This document shows, one piece after another, positions 24,983 through 32,761 of a stretch of 64,000 nt of DNA. The translations under genes were made by a program, and so were the position numbers. The notes below the pieces were generated by a model that saw only the letters and a list, made by a program, of their open reading frames with translations, searched no databases and was not told where the DNA came from. The first letter of the stretch is position 1. Every line of letters begins with the position of its first letter. This stretch comes from Candidatus Izemoplasmatales bacterium (lineage in GTDB: Bacteria; Bacillota_I; Bacilli_A; Izemoplasmatales; Hujiaoplasmataceae): positions 124,001 to 188,000 of the forward strand of contig JBAZNL010000001.1 of the NCBI GenBank assembly GCA_041649275.1, read 5' to 3'.

Positions 24983-27154
24983 TCACGCATTCCGTTCCCA
25001 GGTGATCCTGCCGCCGGTGTTCTTGACGACGACGTTCGCGACGTTGGCGAACTGCGACACCCGGAAGGAAATTTCCTTAATGGAATCCGGCAGCCGCGCG
25101 TCGCACATCAGGTACCCGTCCTTCGCGCGCAATCCGCAGAATCCGGCGGTGAGGGAAAGATAGGCGGCGCCGGCGGCCAGCGGGTAGGTGCCGCCGACGA
25201 AGAGGTTGTCGACGAACTGCCGACCCTCGAAGGTCGTGTTCGCCGAGACCGACTTCTGCAGGTAGTGGACCGCCGACTCGGCTTTCCCGAGCGCCGCCGC
25301 GAGGATCGCGTGAAAGGCGCCGGAGAGCGGCGTGCCGCGTTCGGTGCGCGGTTCGTAGTACTGCAGGTTGACGTTCTTGACCATCCGCGAAAACTCGGAT
25401 TCGAAGAGCGAAAGGAGCATCACGACGTCCGCCTGGCGGATGATCTTGGTCGACGTCGCGACGCCCTTCGGGCCGCCGAGGTATTCGCTCGGATGCGACA
25501 TCCGCTTCTTGACGTCCTTGATCGACGCGTCTTCGAGCGCATGGTAGCCGGGATACTGCTCGATCAGGAAGTCGGAACCGACCTTGACCGAAGGCATCGC
25601 CGGAAGCGCCGCCTTGATCGCGTCGACCGCCTCGGCATAGCCGTTGGCTTCGAAGAGTTTCTTCACGAACGGCGCATTCTCGAGCTTGATCGCCTTCAGA
25701 ACCTCGATCGCCGACTCCATCGTGAAGACGGCGAGGCGGATCGTGAGGGCGTCGTCGTCGACTTCCGCATGGTATTCGTCGGGTCCTGTGACGCCCTTGG
25801 CGGAAAGCCGGCGCCGTTCCGGTTCGGCGGTGAAGCGGGTGGCGTAGAAGTGGGCGCACTCGAGCAGAAGCGAAAGTCCCCCGTTGACCATGATCTCGTC
25901 GTCGCGGACGCGGGCGTAGTAGGCCATCAGCGCATAGGCGACGACGCCGGAGGTGTAGATCGAGGTTCGGGCGATCCGTTCGCGGTCGGCGGCGGAAAGC
26001 GATTCGGATTCGGAGACGACGGCCTCGGAGCCGTCGGAAAGGCTCTGCATGGCGAAGAAGGCTCCCTTGCAGCCGATCGACGCGGCCTTCGCACGGGCAC
26101 CCGGCAGCGTTCGGAAGCGATAGAGCAGAAGGTTGCGCGCCGCCTCGGGATCGGTGTTCAGGTAGAAGGACAGAAGGCAGAGTTCGGTGTCCCAGGAGAC
26201 GGCGCCCTGCATGCCCTGGCAGCCGAGTCCGCGCATCGGCACCGACGACAGCGGCGTCGACGGACGGTTCGCGAGCAGCGTCCAGATCGAACTCCGGATC
26301 GCCGCCTGCTGCTTGGGATTGTCGGGGGTGAGCACGTCGGCGCGGTCCCAGCGCCGACGCCAGAGTTCCGCACTCTTCAAAAGGGCTTCGTCGAACGACG
26401 CCGACCGGAAGGCGGTGACGGCGGCGACGGTCGTCGTCGAGGGATCCTGAACGCCGTAGGCGACGGCGGCGACCTTCAGGAGCGTGTAGGTCCGGTTGGC
26501 CTCGGCGCGGAAGCGGTAGCGTCGGAGCGGCATGGCCTCGATCATGACGGTGTCGTACTCGTACTCGGCGGAGAGGGTCGCCGTCTCGCTCACGGAAACG
26601 AAGCCGCGGCCGTCGAGCAGCGGCGCCATCGCCGTATGGATGTCGTCCTCGGAGAGGAAGCGCGGATAGTCGAGATGCGGTCCGCGCCCGTCGGCGACCT
26701 TGGTGTCGGTGCCGGTGAAGAGTTCGAGGTCGACGTCGCGGTTGACGGAGAAGCGGTACCGAAGCAGGATCGCGGACGGCGCCTGCGCCGGGAGGAAGCG
26801 CTCGGCGGTGACGCTTACGTCGGCGCCTTCCACCTGGAAGACGGTGCGGCGAACATGCAGACCGTTCTCCATGTCGAGCGTCTGGACGTGCTTCTCGGGC
26901 GGGAAACGGCGCGGATGGAGCGTCTCTCCGTTGATCCGGAGGTAGGTGTAGAGCGGATTGAAGAAGGCCACCGCTTCCTCGAAGCCGTCACGGCGGCGGT
27001 CGTAGACGCCGCCCATGGTCAGCTGGACGAGATCCTCGGCGCGATATTCCTCGAGCGTCCCGCGATAGCCGAACACCCCGTTCGCGACCGTGAACTGGTT
27101 GCCGTTCTTGACGATGTCGTCGGGTTGGAAGCCCGCCGTTTCGATCACGTACAT
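24983..27154 (-). CDS. glycoside hydrolase family 65 protein
   Basis: GH65 enzymes phosphorolyse (or hydrolyse) alpha-glucosides such as maltose, trehalose, kojibiose or nigerose. The order is N-terminal beta-sandwich (1-270), (alpha/alpha)6 barrel (about 310-650) and a C-terminal beta region. The general acid Glu is in KGVTGPDEYHAEV, and STKIIRQADVVMLLSLF is the usual barrel segment. Two regions differ from classical phosphorylases: the subsite stretch is GCKGAFFAMQSL instead of a GYKGA-PWE pattern, and the expected GIH phosphate motif is replaced by LFVGGTYPLAAGAAYL. Substrate and mechanism (phosphorylase or hydrolase) are therefore open. It lies 37 bases after the GGDEF-EAL gene, probably co-transcribed. 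Confidence 0.88.
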   Translation of the reverse strand: MYVIETAGFQPDDIVKNGNQFTVANGVFGYRGTLEEYRAEDLVQLTMGGVYDRRRDGFEEAVAFFNPLYTYLRINGETLHPRRFPPEKHVQTLDMENGLHVRRTVFQVEGADVSVTAERFLPAQAPSAILLRYRFSVNRDVDLELFTGTDTKVADGRGPHLDYPRFLSEDDIHTAMAPLLDGRGFVSVSETATLSAEYEYDTVMIEAMPLRRYRFRAEANRTYTLLKVAAVAYGVQDPSTTTVAAVTAFRSASFDEALLKSAELWRRRWDRADVLTPDNPKQQAAIRSSIWTLLANRPSTPLSSVPMRGLGCQGMQGAVSWDTELCLLSFYLNTDPEAARNLLLYRFRTLPGARAKAASIGCKGAFFAMQSLSDGSEAVVSESESLSAADRERIARTSIYTSGVVAYALMAYYARVRDDEIMVNGGLSLLLECAHFYATRFTAEPERRRLSAKGVTGPDEYHAEVDDDALTIRLAVFTMESAIEVLKAIKLENAPFVKKLFEANGYAEAVDAIKAALPAMPSVKVGSDFLIEQYPGYHALEDASIKDVKKRMSHPSEYLGGPKGVATSTKIIRQADVVMLLSLFESEFSRMVKNVNLQYYEPRTERGTPLSGAFHAILAAALGKAESAVHYLQKSVSANTTFEGRQFVDNLFVGGTYPLAAGAAYLSLTAGFCGLRAKDGYLMCDARLPDSIKEISFRVSQFANVANVVVKNTGGRITWERNA

Positions 27155-27191
27155 GCGGATCAGATCCTTTCGCGGAAGATGGGGGAACCGG

Positions 27192-30100
27192 TCATTCGTG
27201 GGTCAGACGCTTCCAGAATTCCTCGGCAGGTGCGGGCTTGCCGAAGAGGTAGCCCTGGAGATGGTCGACCATCACGCCCTTGAGGAGCGCCTTCTGGGTC
27301 TCGTTCTCGATGCCTTCGCAACAGATCCGGGTCCCCTTCATGTGGCAGAACTTGGCGATCGTGTCGACGAACGAGACGGTGTAGGGGTCGAACTCGATGT
27401 TGAAGATGAAGCTGCGGTCGATCTTGACGATGTCGAGCGGCATCCGCCGCAGATGGTTGAGCGAGGAGTAGCCGGTGCCGAAGTCGTCCATCGCGATCCG
27501 GACGCCGATCTGGCGGACCGCCGTGAGGATCTCGATGATCTTCTGGATGTCGTCCACGGCGAGGCTCTCGGTGACCTCGAAGATCAGGTTCTTGGCCGGC
27601 AGACGATATGTCTGGAGCGCCTTCAGAAGCGTCTGGACGAGATCCGTCTGGAGGATCTGGATGACCGAGAAGTTGACCGACACGGCGATGTCGAGGCCGT
27701 AGTCGAGCCACTTCTTCGCCTCCTTGACGGCGGTGTTGAGGATGTGCTTGCCGAGCGGGATGATGAGGCCGGTCTGTTCCGCGACGGGGATGAACTTGAC
27801 GGGGCTCACGAACCCGTATTCGTCCGAGAACCAGCGCACGAGCGCTTCGGCCGCGGTGATCTTGCCCGTCTTCGCGTCGACGATCGGCTGGTAGAAGACC
27901 TTGAATTCGCCGCAGCCCTCGTCGACGGCGCCCTTGAGCGCGCGTTCGAGGCTGACGGTATCCTCCTGATACTTCTGGAGGCTGACGTCGAAGAGGACGA
28001 ACTTGTTCTTGCCGTTGGTCTTCGCATCGGAAAGGGCGAGGTTGGCCTTGCGGATCAGATCGTCGGGATCCTTGTTCGTGTCGGTGAGAAAGGCGATGCC
28101 GAGCGAGACCGTGCAGGCGGTCTCGTACCCGTCGATGTAGAACGGCGCCTCGAACAGCCGCATCACCTTGTGGGCGACCTCGTAGACCTGTTCCCCGTAG
28201 AGGTTCTTCACGAGGAACGAGAACTCGTCGCCGCCGAAGCGGTAGATCTTGCCCTGGATCTCCGGGATCTTGTTCAGGTGGATCGTGATCGTCTTCAGGA
28301 GCGCGTCGCCGAACGAATAGCTGTACATGTTGTTGATCAGCTTGAAGTTGTCGATGTTGAGGATGCCGACGAACGAGTTGGCATACATCGCCGGGCTCAG
28401 TTCGAAGGTCTTCTTCAGGTCGGCCTCGAAGCGCGACCGGTTCGGCAGACCGGTGAGGACGTCGGTGTACGCGAGCGACGAGATCGTCTCCTGCGTCTTC
28501 TTGTTGGCGGTGATTTCGGTCAGAATCACCAGTTCCGCGTTCTGCGCGCCTTCGTAGTCGATCGGCGAGCGGTTCACGATGAACCAGCGGTCGACTTCCT
28601 TCAGATACAGTTCCTTGATCGCCTTCGCGGTCGGTTCGGCCGCGAGGAAGGAGCGTACGTACGCTTCGCCGCGCAGTCCGCCCGCGGTCATCTCGCGGCG
28701 CAGGAAGAGGTCGGAGAAGAAGGCGTTGGCGTAGAGGATCGCGGCATTGTCTTCGTTCACGATCGCGACTGCGCTGGGAAGCGAGTCGAGCACCTTGACG
28801 AAGTCGGTGCGGTGTCCGCCCTTCCGTCCCGACGCAAGTTCGCGTTCGAGTGCGCCGTGCAGGAGGATCCCGACGCTTTCGAAGAAGATCTTCTCGTCCT
28901 CGGTCCAGGTCCGTCGTGACTGGTTGTCGACGAAGACCGCCAGCCCCCACGGCACGGAGCCCTTCATGATGCGGACGCCGACGGCGGCGCGGGCGTTCTC
29001 GCGGGTCCCCGTCGGATCCGTCACGAGATCGGAATCGTTGACGACGAAGATCGGAGCCTCGCCGATGTTCCAATCGGCGAGGAAGGTCGCGGAAAGGAGG
29101 TTTCCGCGCGACTCGCGTCCGATCCGCGGCATCGACTCGTCATACCATTCCTCGACGAGATCGAACCGACCCTCGGCCTCGAGCGAAAAGAGCGAGATGC
29201 GCGAGAGCTGGACCGCGCCGCCGATCGTCGGGGCGATGCGCCGGAAGGCCTCGCGAAGCCCGGAGGCCGCGACGGCGGGTTCGCTGATTTCGAGATAGAC
29301 GTCGGTCATGCGGCGCTGCCGGTCGGCGTCACCGCGAAGCGAGGAATCGGCGTGGATCTCGAGCGTCGTGACGGCGGCGACCTCGATCATCGCGGCGACG
29401 TTGTCGGCGACGATGCCGGCGTAGCGGTAGACGCCTTCGAGCTGGCCGGGGGACAACGGCGGGAAAAGACCGAGGTCGTTCACCAGACGGACGCCTTCGC
29501 GGACGCCGTTCAGGCGCCCGAAGAGGAGGAGCGAGCCGAGACGCGCGCCGTGGCGCTCGACCGGATGAACCGCGAGCGCGAGGTCGGCGTAACGCGATTT
29601 CAGGACCGGGGTGAGCGCGAGCGATTCGTAGTCGTCGAGACTCTCGCGGATGATCTCCCACGTCTTGACGTTCTCGCGGGTTTCCCAGAGCAGGCCGCCG
29701 GAATTGTTGAAGAGGAGGGCGCCGACGCCGCTTTTTTCCGAGAACGAGCGAAGCAGCGAGGCGAGGTCGACGTGCCGGATCGCCGTCATCAGGTTGAAAT
29801 CGGGGACGGGTCCTTCGGGAAGCGTCGGCTCGAGCGTGCGCAACTGGTCGACCGCGTTCTTCGTCGTGGTGACGTTGGTGATCGCCGATTCGAGGTATTC
29901 GATGCCGCCGACGTTCAGGACGAAGAGGCTTTCCTTGACCCAGAAATGCTGCTTCTTCCGGTTGACGACGCGATACTCGAGGACCGTCTGGCGGATCCGC
30001 CGGTTGACGAGGTCGCCGATCTCGCGCTGGTAGGTCTCGAGGTCGGACGGGTGGAGGAGTTCGCGGTACTGCATCTTCCCGATCGTGAATTCCTGGGCGG

Positions 30101-31268
30101 AATAGCCGAACTGGCTCACGTTGTCGGTGACCACGACGAAATGGTACGGGTCGCCGAGATTGCGGACGGTGTAGACCGTATGCGTGCGATTGGCGATGGC
30201 GATGAACCGCTGGTAGTTCAAACCCTCGTCCTGATAGCTTTCGGGGAACTGCAGGATCATCGCGACCTTGCGGATCCGGTTGTTGTCGCCGAGCAGGGGC
30301 GAGAGCGAGATCTTCGCCCAGACGACGTCCTTCGCCGCGTTGAAGAGCCGGATCGTCGTCGAATACGATTCACGCCGCGAATAGAGGATCTCCTTCACCT
30401 CGACGAGATAGCGGTCGAGATCCGGCGGATAGATGATGTCCTTGAGCGTCATCCGGCCGTCGATGAACATCTCGAAATCGTAGCCGAGATGGTTCAGGTT
30501 GTCGCTGTAGTACTCGATCCGGGTCGATTCGCCGACGCTGTTGACGATCAGGTAGACGTGCGCGTCCGAAAGCGCGCGGTTGATGAGGGCCTGCATCTGC
30601 TTCATGTCGTCATCGTCCGCGGTTGCGCCGATCGACTCGTTGACCGGCCAGTAGACGATGAGGATGCCGAGAAGGCAGTTGTCGAGCGAATAGTAGGGGA
30701 ACTTCTCGATCTTGACGAGGGTGGTGAAGACGTTCGCCTTGATCTTCCCCATCATATCCCAGAAGCAGACTTCCTTCTCGAGGATGGCCCTGTCGCTGTG
30801 GTCATACTCGGCGGTATGCCGCTTCGGGAACAGTTCGGCGTCGGTCTTCCCGACCATTGTCTCTTTCAGGTCGTTCTCGTAGGGGACGTAGTCGCTGTGG
30901 CCGCGATAGACCCCCTGGGCATCCTTCCAGAAGATGCGCGGAAGCTGGTTGTCGCGGAAGGTGGAGATGCGCGCGTCGAAGAACACGACCACGAGCGTGC
31001 CGCCGTCGACGTCGATCAGGCTGACCGAACCGCTGACGATTTGGACGCGCTTGTCGAAGGCGAGGGTCAGACCGTAGAAGACGCGCGAATTCTCCGCGGG
31101 GATCGATTCGTAGTCGATGTTGACGGAACACGTGACGGGACGCAGGTCGTCCTCGGCGTGTTGTCCGCGGTACGCCAAAACCTCACCGGTTTCCTTCCGG
31201 AATACGACGCAGTTGTAGTTCAGGCGATCGCACATCCCTTGAAAATGATGCCTGTAGGTTTCCGTCAT
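27192..31268 (-). CDS. multidomain sensor protein with GGDEF and EAL domains
   Basis: 1358 residues, no clear membrane segment. Several PAS-like regions occupy 1-660, a GAF-like region lies at about 690-860 and a PAS-like region at 870-940, then GGDEF (950-1100) and EAL (1115-1355). The GGDEF motif itself is intact near residue 1010. The upstream metal site reads ILNIDNFKLIN, with Asn where diguanylate cyclases carry the first metal-binding Asp, and no RxxD inhibitory site is seen. EAL residues look complete: EALVRW, SVNFS, EVTES, MDDFGTGYSSL, KIDRSF, CEGIE and LQGYLFGKP. I infer a c-di-GMP phosphodiesterase with a non-cyclising GGDEF. GGGAG lies seven bases before the ATG. Confidence 0.92.
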   Translation of the reverse strand: MTETYRHHFQGMCDRLNYNCVVFRKETGEVLAYRGQHAEDDLRPVTCSVNIDYESIPAENSRVFYGLTLAFDKRVQIVSGSVSLIDVDGGTLVVVFFDARISTFRDNQLPRIFWKDAQGVYRGHSDYVPYENDLKETMVGKTDAELFPKRHTAEYDHSDRAILEKEVCFWDMMGKIKANVFTTLVKIEKFPYYSLDNCLLGILIVYWPVNESIGATADDDDMKQMQALINRALSDAHVYLIVNSVGESTRIEYYSDNLNHLGYDFEMFIDGRMTLKDIIYPPDLDRYLVEVKEILYSRRESYSTTIRLFNAAKDVVWAKISLSPLLGDNNRIRKVAMILQFPESYQDEGLNYQRFIAIANRTHTVYTVRNLGDPYHFVVVTDNVSQFGYSAQEFTIGKMQYRELLHPSDLETYQREIGDLVNRRIRQTVLEYRVVNRKKQHFWVKESLFVLNVGGIEYLESAITNVTTTKNAVDQLRTLEPTLPEGPVPDFNLMTAIRHVDLASLLRSFSEKSGVGALLFNNSGGLLWETRENVKTWEIIRESLDDYESLALTPVLKSRYADLALAVHPVERHGARLGSLLLFGRLNGVREGVRLVNDLGLFPPLSPGQLEGVYRYAGIVADNVAAMIEVAAVTTLEIHADSSLRGDADRQRRMTDVYLEISEPAVAASGLREAFRRIAPTIGGAVQLSRISLFSLEAEGRFDLVEEWYDESMPRIGRESRGNLLSATFLADWNIGEAPIFVVNDSDLVTDPTGTRENARAAVGVRIMKGSVPWGLAVFVDNQSRRTWTEDEKIFFESVGILLHGALERELASGRKGGHRTDFVKVLDSLPSAVAIVNEDNAAILYANAFFSDLFLRREMTAGGLRGEAYVRSFLAAEPTAKAIKELYLKEVDRWFIVNRSPIDYEGAQNAELVILTEITANKKTQETISSLAYTDVLTGLPNRSRFEADLKKTFELSPAMYANSFVGILNIDNFKLINNMYSYSFGDALLKTITIHLNKIPEIQGKIYRFGGDEFSFLVKNLYGEQVYEVAHKVMRLFEAPFYIDGYETACTVSLGIAFLTDTNKDPDDLIRKANLALSDAKTNGKNKFVLFDVSLQKYQEDTVSLERALKGAVDEGCGEFKVFYQPIVDAKTGKITAAEALVRWFSDEYGFVSPVKFIPVAEQTGLIIPLGKHILNTAVKEAKKWLDYGLDIAVSVNFSVIQILQTDLVQTLLKALQTYRLPAKNLIFEVTESLAVDDIQKIIEILTAVRQIGVRIAMDDFGTGYSSLNHLRRMPLDIVKIDRSFIFNIEFDPYTVSFVDTIAKFCHMKGTRICCEGIENETQKALLKGVMVDHLQGYLFGKPAPAEEFWKRLTHE

Positions 31269-31310
31269 GTCAACACTCCCGAGCGCGCAGCATTTGCCAT
31301 CTATTAAATC

Positions 31311-31319
31311 ATTATATCA
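31311..31319 (-). promoter_or_regulatory. extended -10 promoter of the GGDEF-EAL gene
   Basis: Minus strand TGATATAAT, 43 bases upstream of the start codon; the -35 is weak. Confidence 0.6.
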
Positions 31320-31394
31320 CAGTTCGCGATGGGAAATACCGCATATTGGGGAAAATGGCGCCGCCGCGGAATGAAAAAAAGTGGAAACTCTTTC

Positions 31395-31423
31395 TTGCAT
31401 TTTAGGGATGGATTTGATACAAT
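31395..31423 (+). promoter_or_regulatory. promoter of rpsT
   Basis: TTGCAT (31395-31400), 17-bp spacer ending in TGA, TACAAT (31418-31423). Confidence 0.8.
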
Positions 31424-31454
31424 AAGAACGCTGATATCGATGGAGGTGACATCC

Positions 31455-31718
31455 ATGGCAAACATCAAATCTTCGAAGAAAAGCATTCTGACCAGCGAGA
31501 AGAAGCGTCAGGCGAACTCCGCGTTCAAGACCTCCCTCAAGACCGCGATGAAGAACGTCGAACTCGCCGTCGCGAAGGGCGACAAGGAAGCCGCCGCCAG
31601 CGCGCTCGCCCTCGCATACAAGAAACTCGACAAGTCGGTCGCGAAGAACATCCACAAGGCGAACTTCGCCTCCCGCGAGAAATCCCGCCTGTCGGTCAAG
31701 GTCAACACGCTGAACTGA
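31455..31718 (+). CDS. rpsT: 30S ribosomal protein S20
   Basis: Primary 16S rRNA-binding protein of the small subunit. 87 residues, highly basic, beginning MANIKSSKKSILTSEKKR as in the family, with the conserved AIKxxHKxxASRxKSRL-like end (NIHKANFASREKSRLSVK). GGAGGTG lies before the ATG. It converges on holA, the usual neighbour in Bacillota. Confidence 0.97.
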   Translation: MANIKSSKKSILTSEKKRQANSAFKTSLKTAMKNVELAVAKGDKEAAASALALAYKKLDKSVAKNIHKANFASREKSRLSVKVNTLN

Positions 31719-31738
31719 AATCCGCATCCGAACGAAAT

Positions 31739-31761
31739 GCCGCCCAAGGGCGGCTTTTTTT
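31739..31761 (+). terminator. terminator of rpsT
   Basis: Stem GCCGCCC/GGGCGGC with a 2-base loop followed by seven T. Confidence 0.92.
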
Positions 31762-31768
31762 CGTGATG

Positions 31769-31789
31769 GAAAAGGAGCCTTCCGGCTCC
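31769..31789 (-). terminator. terminator of the yqeG-holA operon
   Basis: Stem GGAGCC/GGCTCC with a GGAA loop followed by TTTTCC on the minus strand, immediately after the holA stop. Confidence 0.8.
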
Positions 31790-32761
31790 TCATTCGTATT
31801 GGTAGAGAAACGTCTCGAGACCGACGCGCTTGTCGATCGTGCCGCTCTTCATCCCGAAGTCGAGTTCCTCGAGCCGCGCCAGCCGGTCGAGGACGAAGTC
31901 GTCCTTCTGCTCGTTGGCGTTCTTCATGATGTAGTAGGTCCGTCCCTTCGACGCGCCGAAGTACTTCATGACGTCGTCGAACCGCGCCCCCGTCCGGAGC
32001 AGTTCCTTCGCGTACAGGATCTCCTGGAACTTGCTCGCCATCAGGGTCGCGACGCTCGCGGGGTCGATGCCCGTCTTGAAGAGGTCCTGAAGCGTCGACG
32101 TGACGCTCCAGGCGTCCTTCGCTAGATAGGCGTTGACCAGGTCGAAGACGTTGTCCTCGACGTTCTTGGTGACCACGCTCCGTACCATCTTCACGTCGAT
32201 CGCGACTTTCTTGCCGGCGAACAGGATCAGCTTGTCGAGCTCGTTTCTGGCGATCCCCTCGGACTCCTTGGTGCGGATCGCGAACTCCTCGAGCGCATCG
32301 GCGTCGATCGTGTGCCCGGCCTCCTCGACGCGCCTGCGGGCGACCGCATAGGCGTCTTCCTTGCGGACCGGCAGGCATTCGACGACCGTGGCCTTCTCGG
32401 TGAACAAGCGCGCGAGCGCCTTGCGGGAATCGAGCTTCTCGGTGACGACCTGGACGACCAGGACCGTCGTCGGATTCGGATGGGCGAGATACTCCTGGAG
32501 CCGTTCGAGGTGGTGTTCCGGTTCCTTCTGCGGCTTCGGCGCCGCCGCCAGGAAGTAGGCGTTGCGCAGGACGACGCCCTTCTTCTCCGACAGAAACGGG
32601 ATCGTCATCGCCGCCGCGACGGCCTCGTCGACCGTCGTCTCCTCCATGTCGAAAGATTCGACGTCGGCGGGATCGACTCCCGCGGCGGCGAACAGGTCTT
32701 CGGTCTTCGACTGGAGCGGCATGCGGTCCGGTCCGTAAAGCAGGGTCACGACTCCGTTCAT
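31790..32761 (-). CDS. holA: DNA polymerase III subunit delta
   Basis: Clamp-loader delta subunit, opening the beta clamp during replication. It begins MNGVVTLLYGPDRM, with the family AAA-like N-terminal fold, the segment IPFLSEKKGVVLRNAYFL and a central ESEGIARNELDKLILFAG typical of bacterial delta. The ATG overlaps the comEC stop (ATGA). The frame is open far upstream but that part is antisense or shadow to comEC. At 323 residues it is of normal size. Last gene of the operon. Confidence 0.92.
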   Translation of the reverse strand: MNGVVTLLYGPDRMPLQSKTEDLFAAAGVDPADVESFDMEETTVDEAVAAAMTIPFLSEKKGVVLRNAYFLAAAPKPQKEPEHHLERLQEYLAHPNPTTVLVVQVVTEKLDSRKALARLFTEKATVVECLPVRKEDAYAVARRRVEEAGHTIDADALEEFAIRTKESEGIARNELDKLILFAGKKVAIDVKMVRSVVTKNVEDNVFDLVNAYLAKDAWSVTSTLQDLFKTGIDPASVATLMASKFQEILYAKELLRTGARFDDVMKYFGASKGRTYYIMKNANEQKDDFVLDRLARLEELDFGMKSGTIDKRVGLETFLYQYE

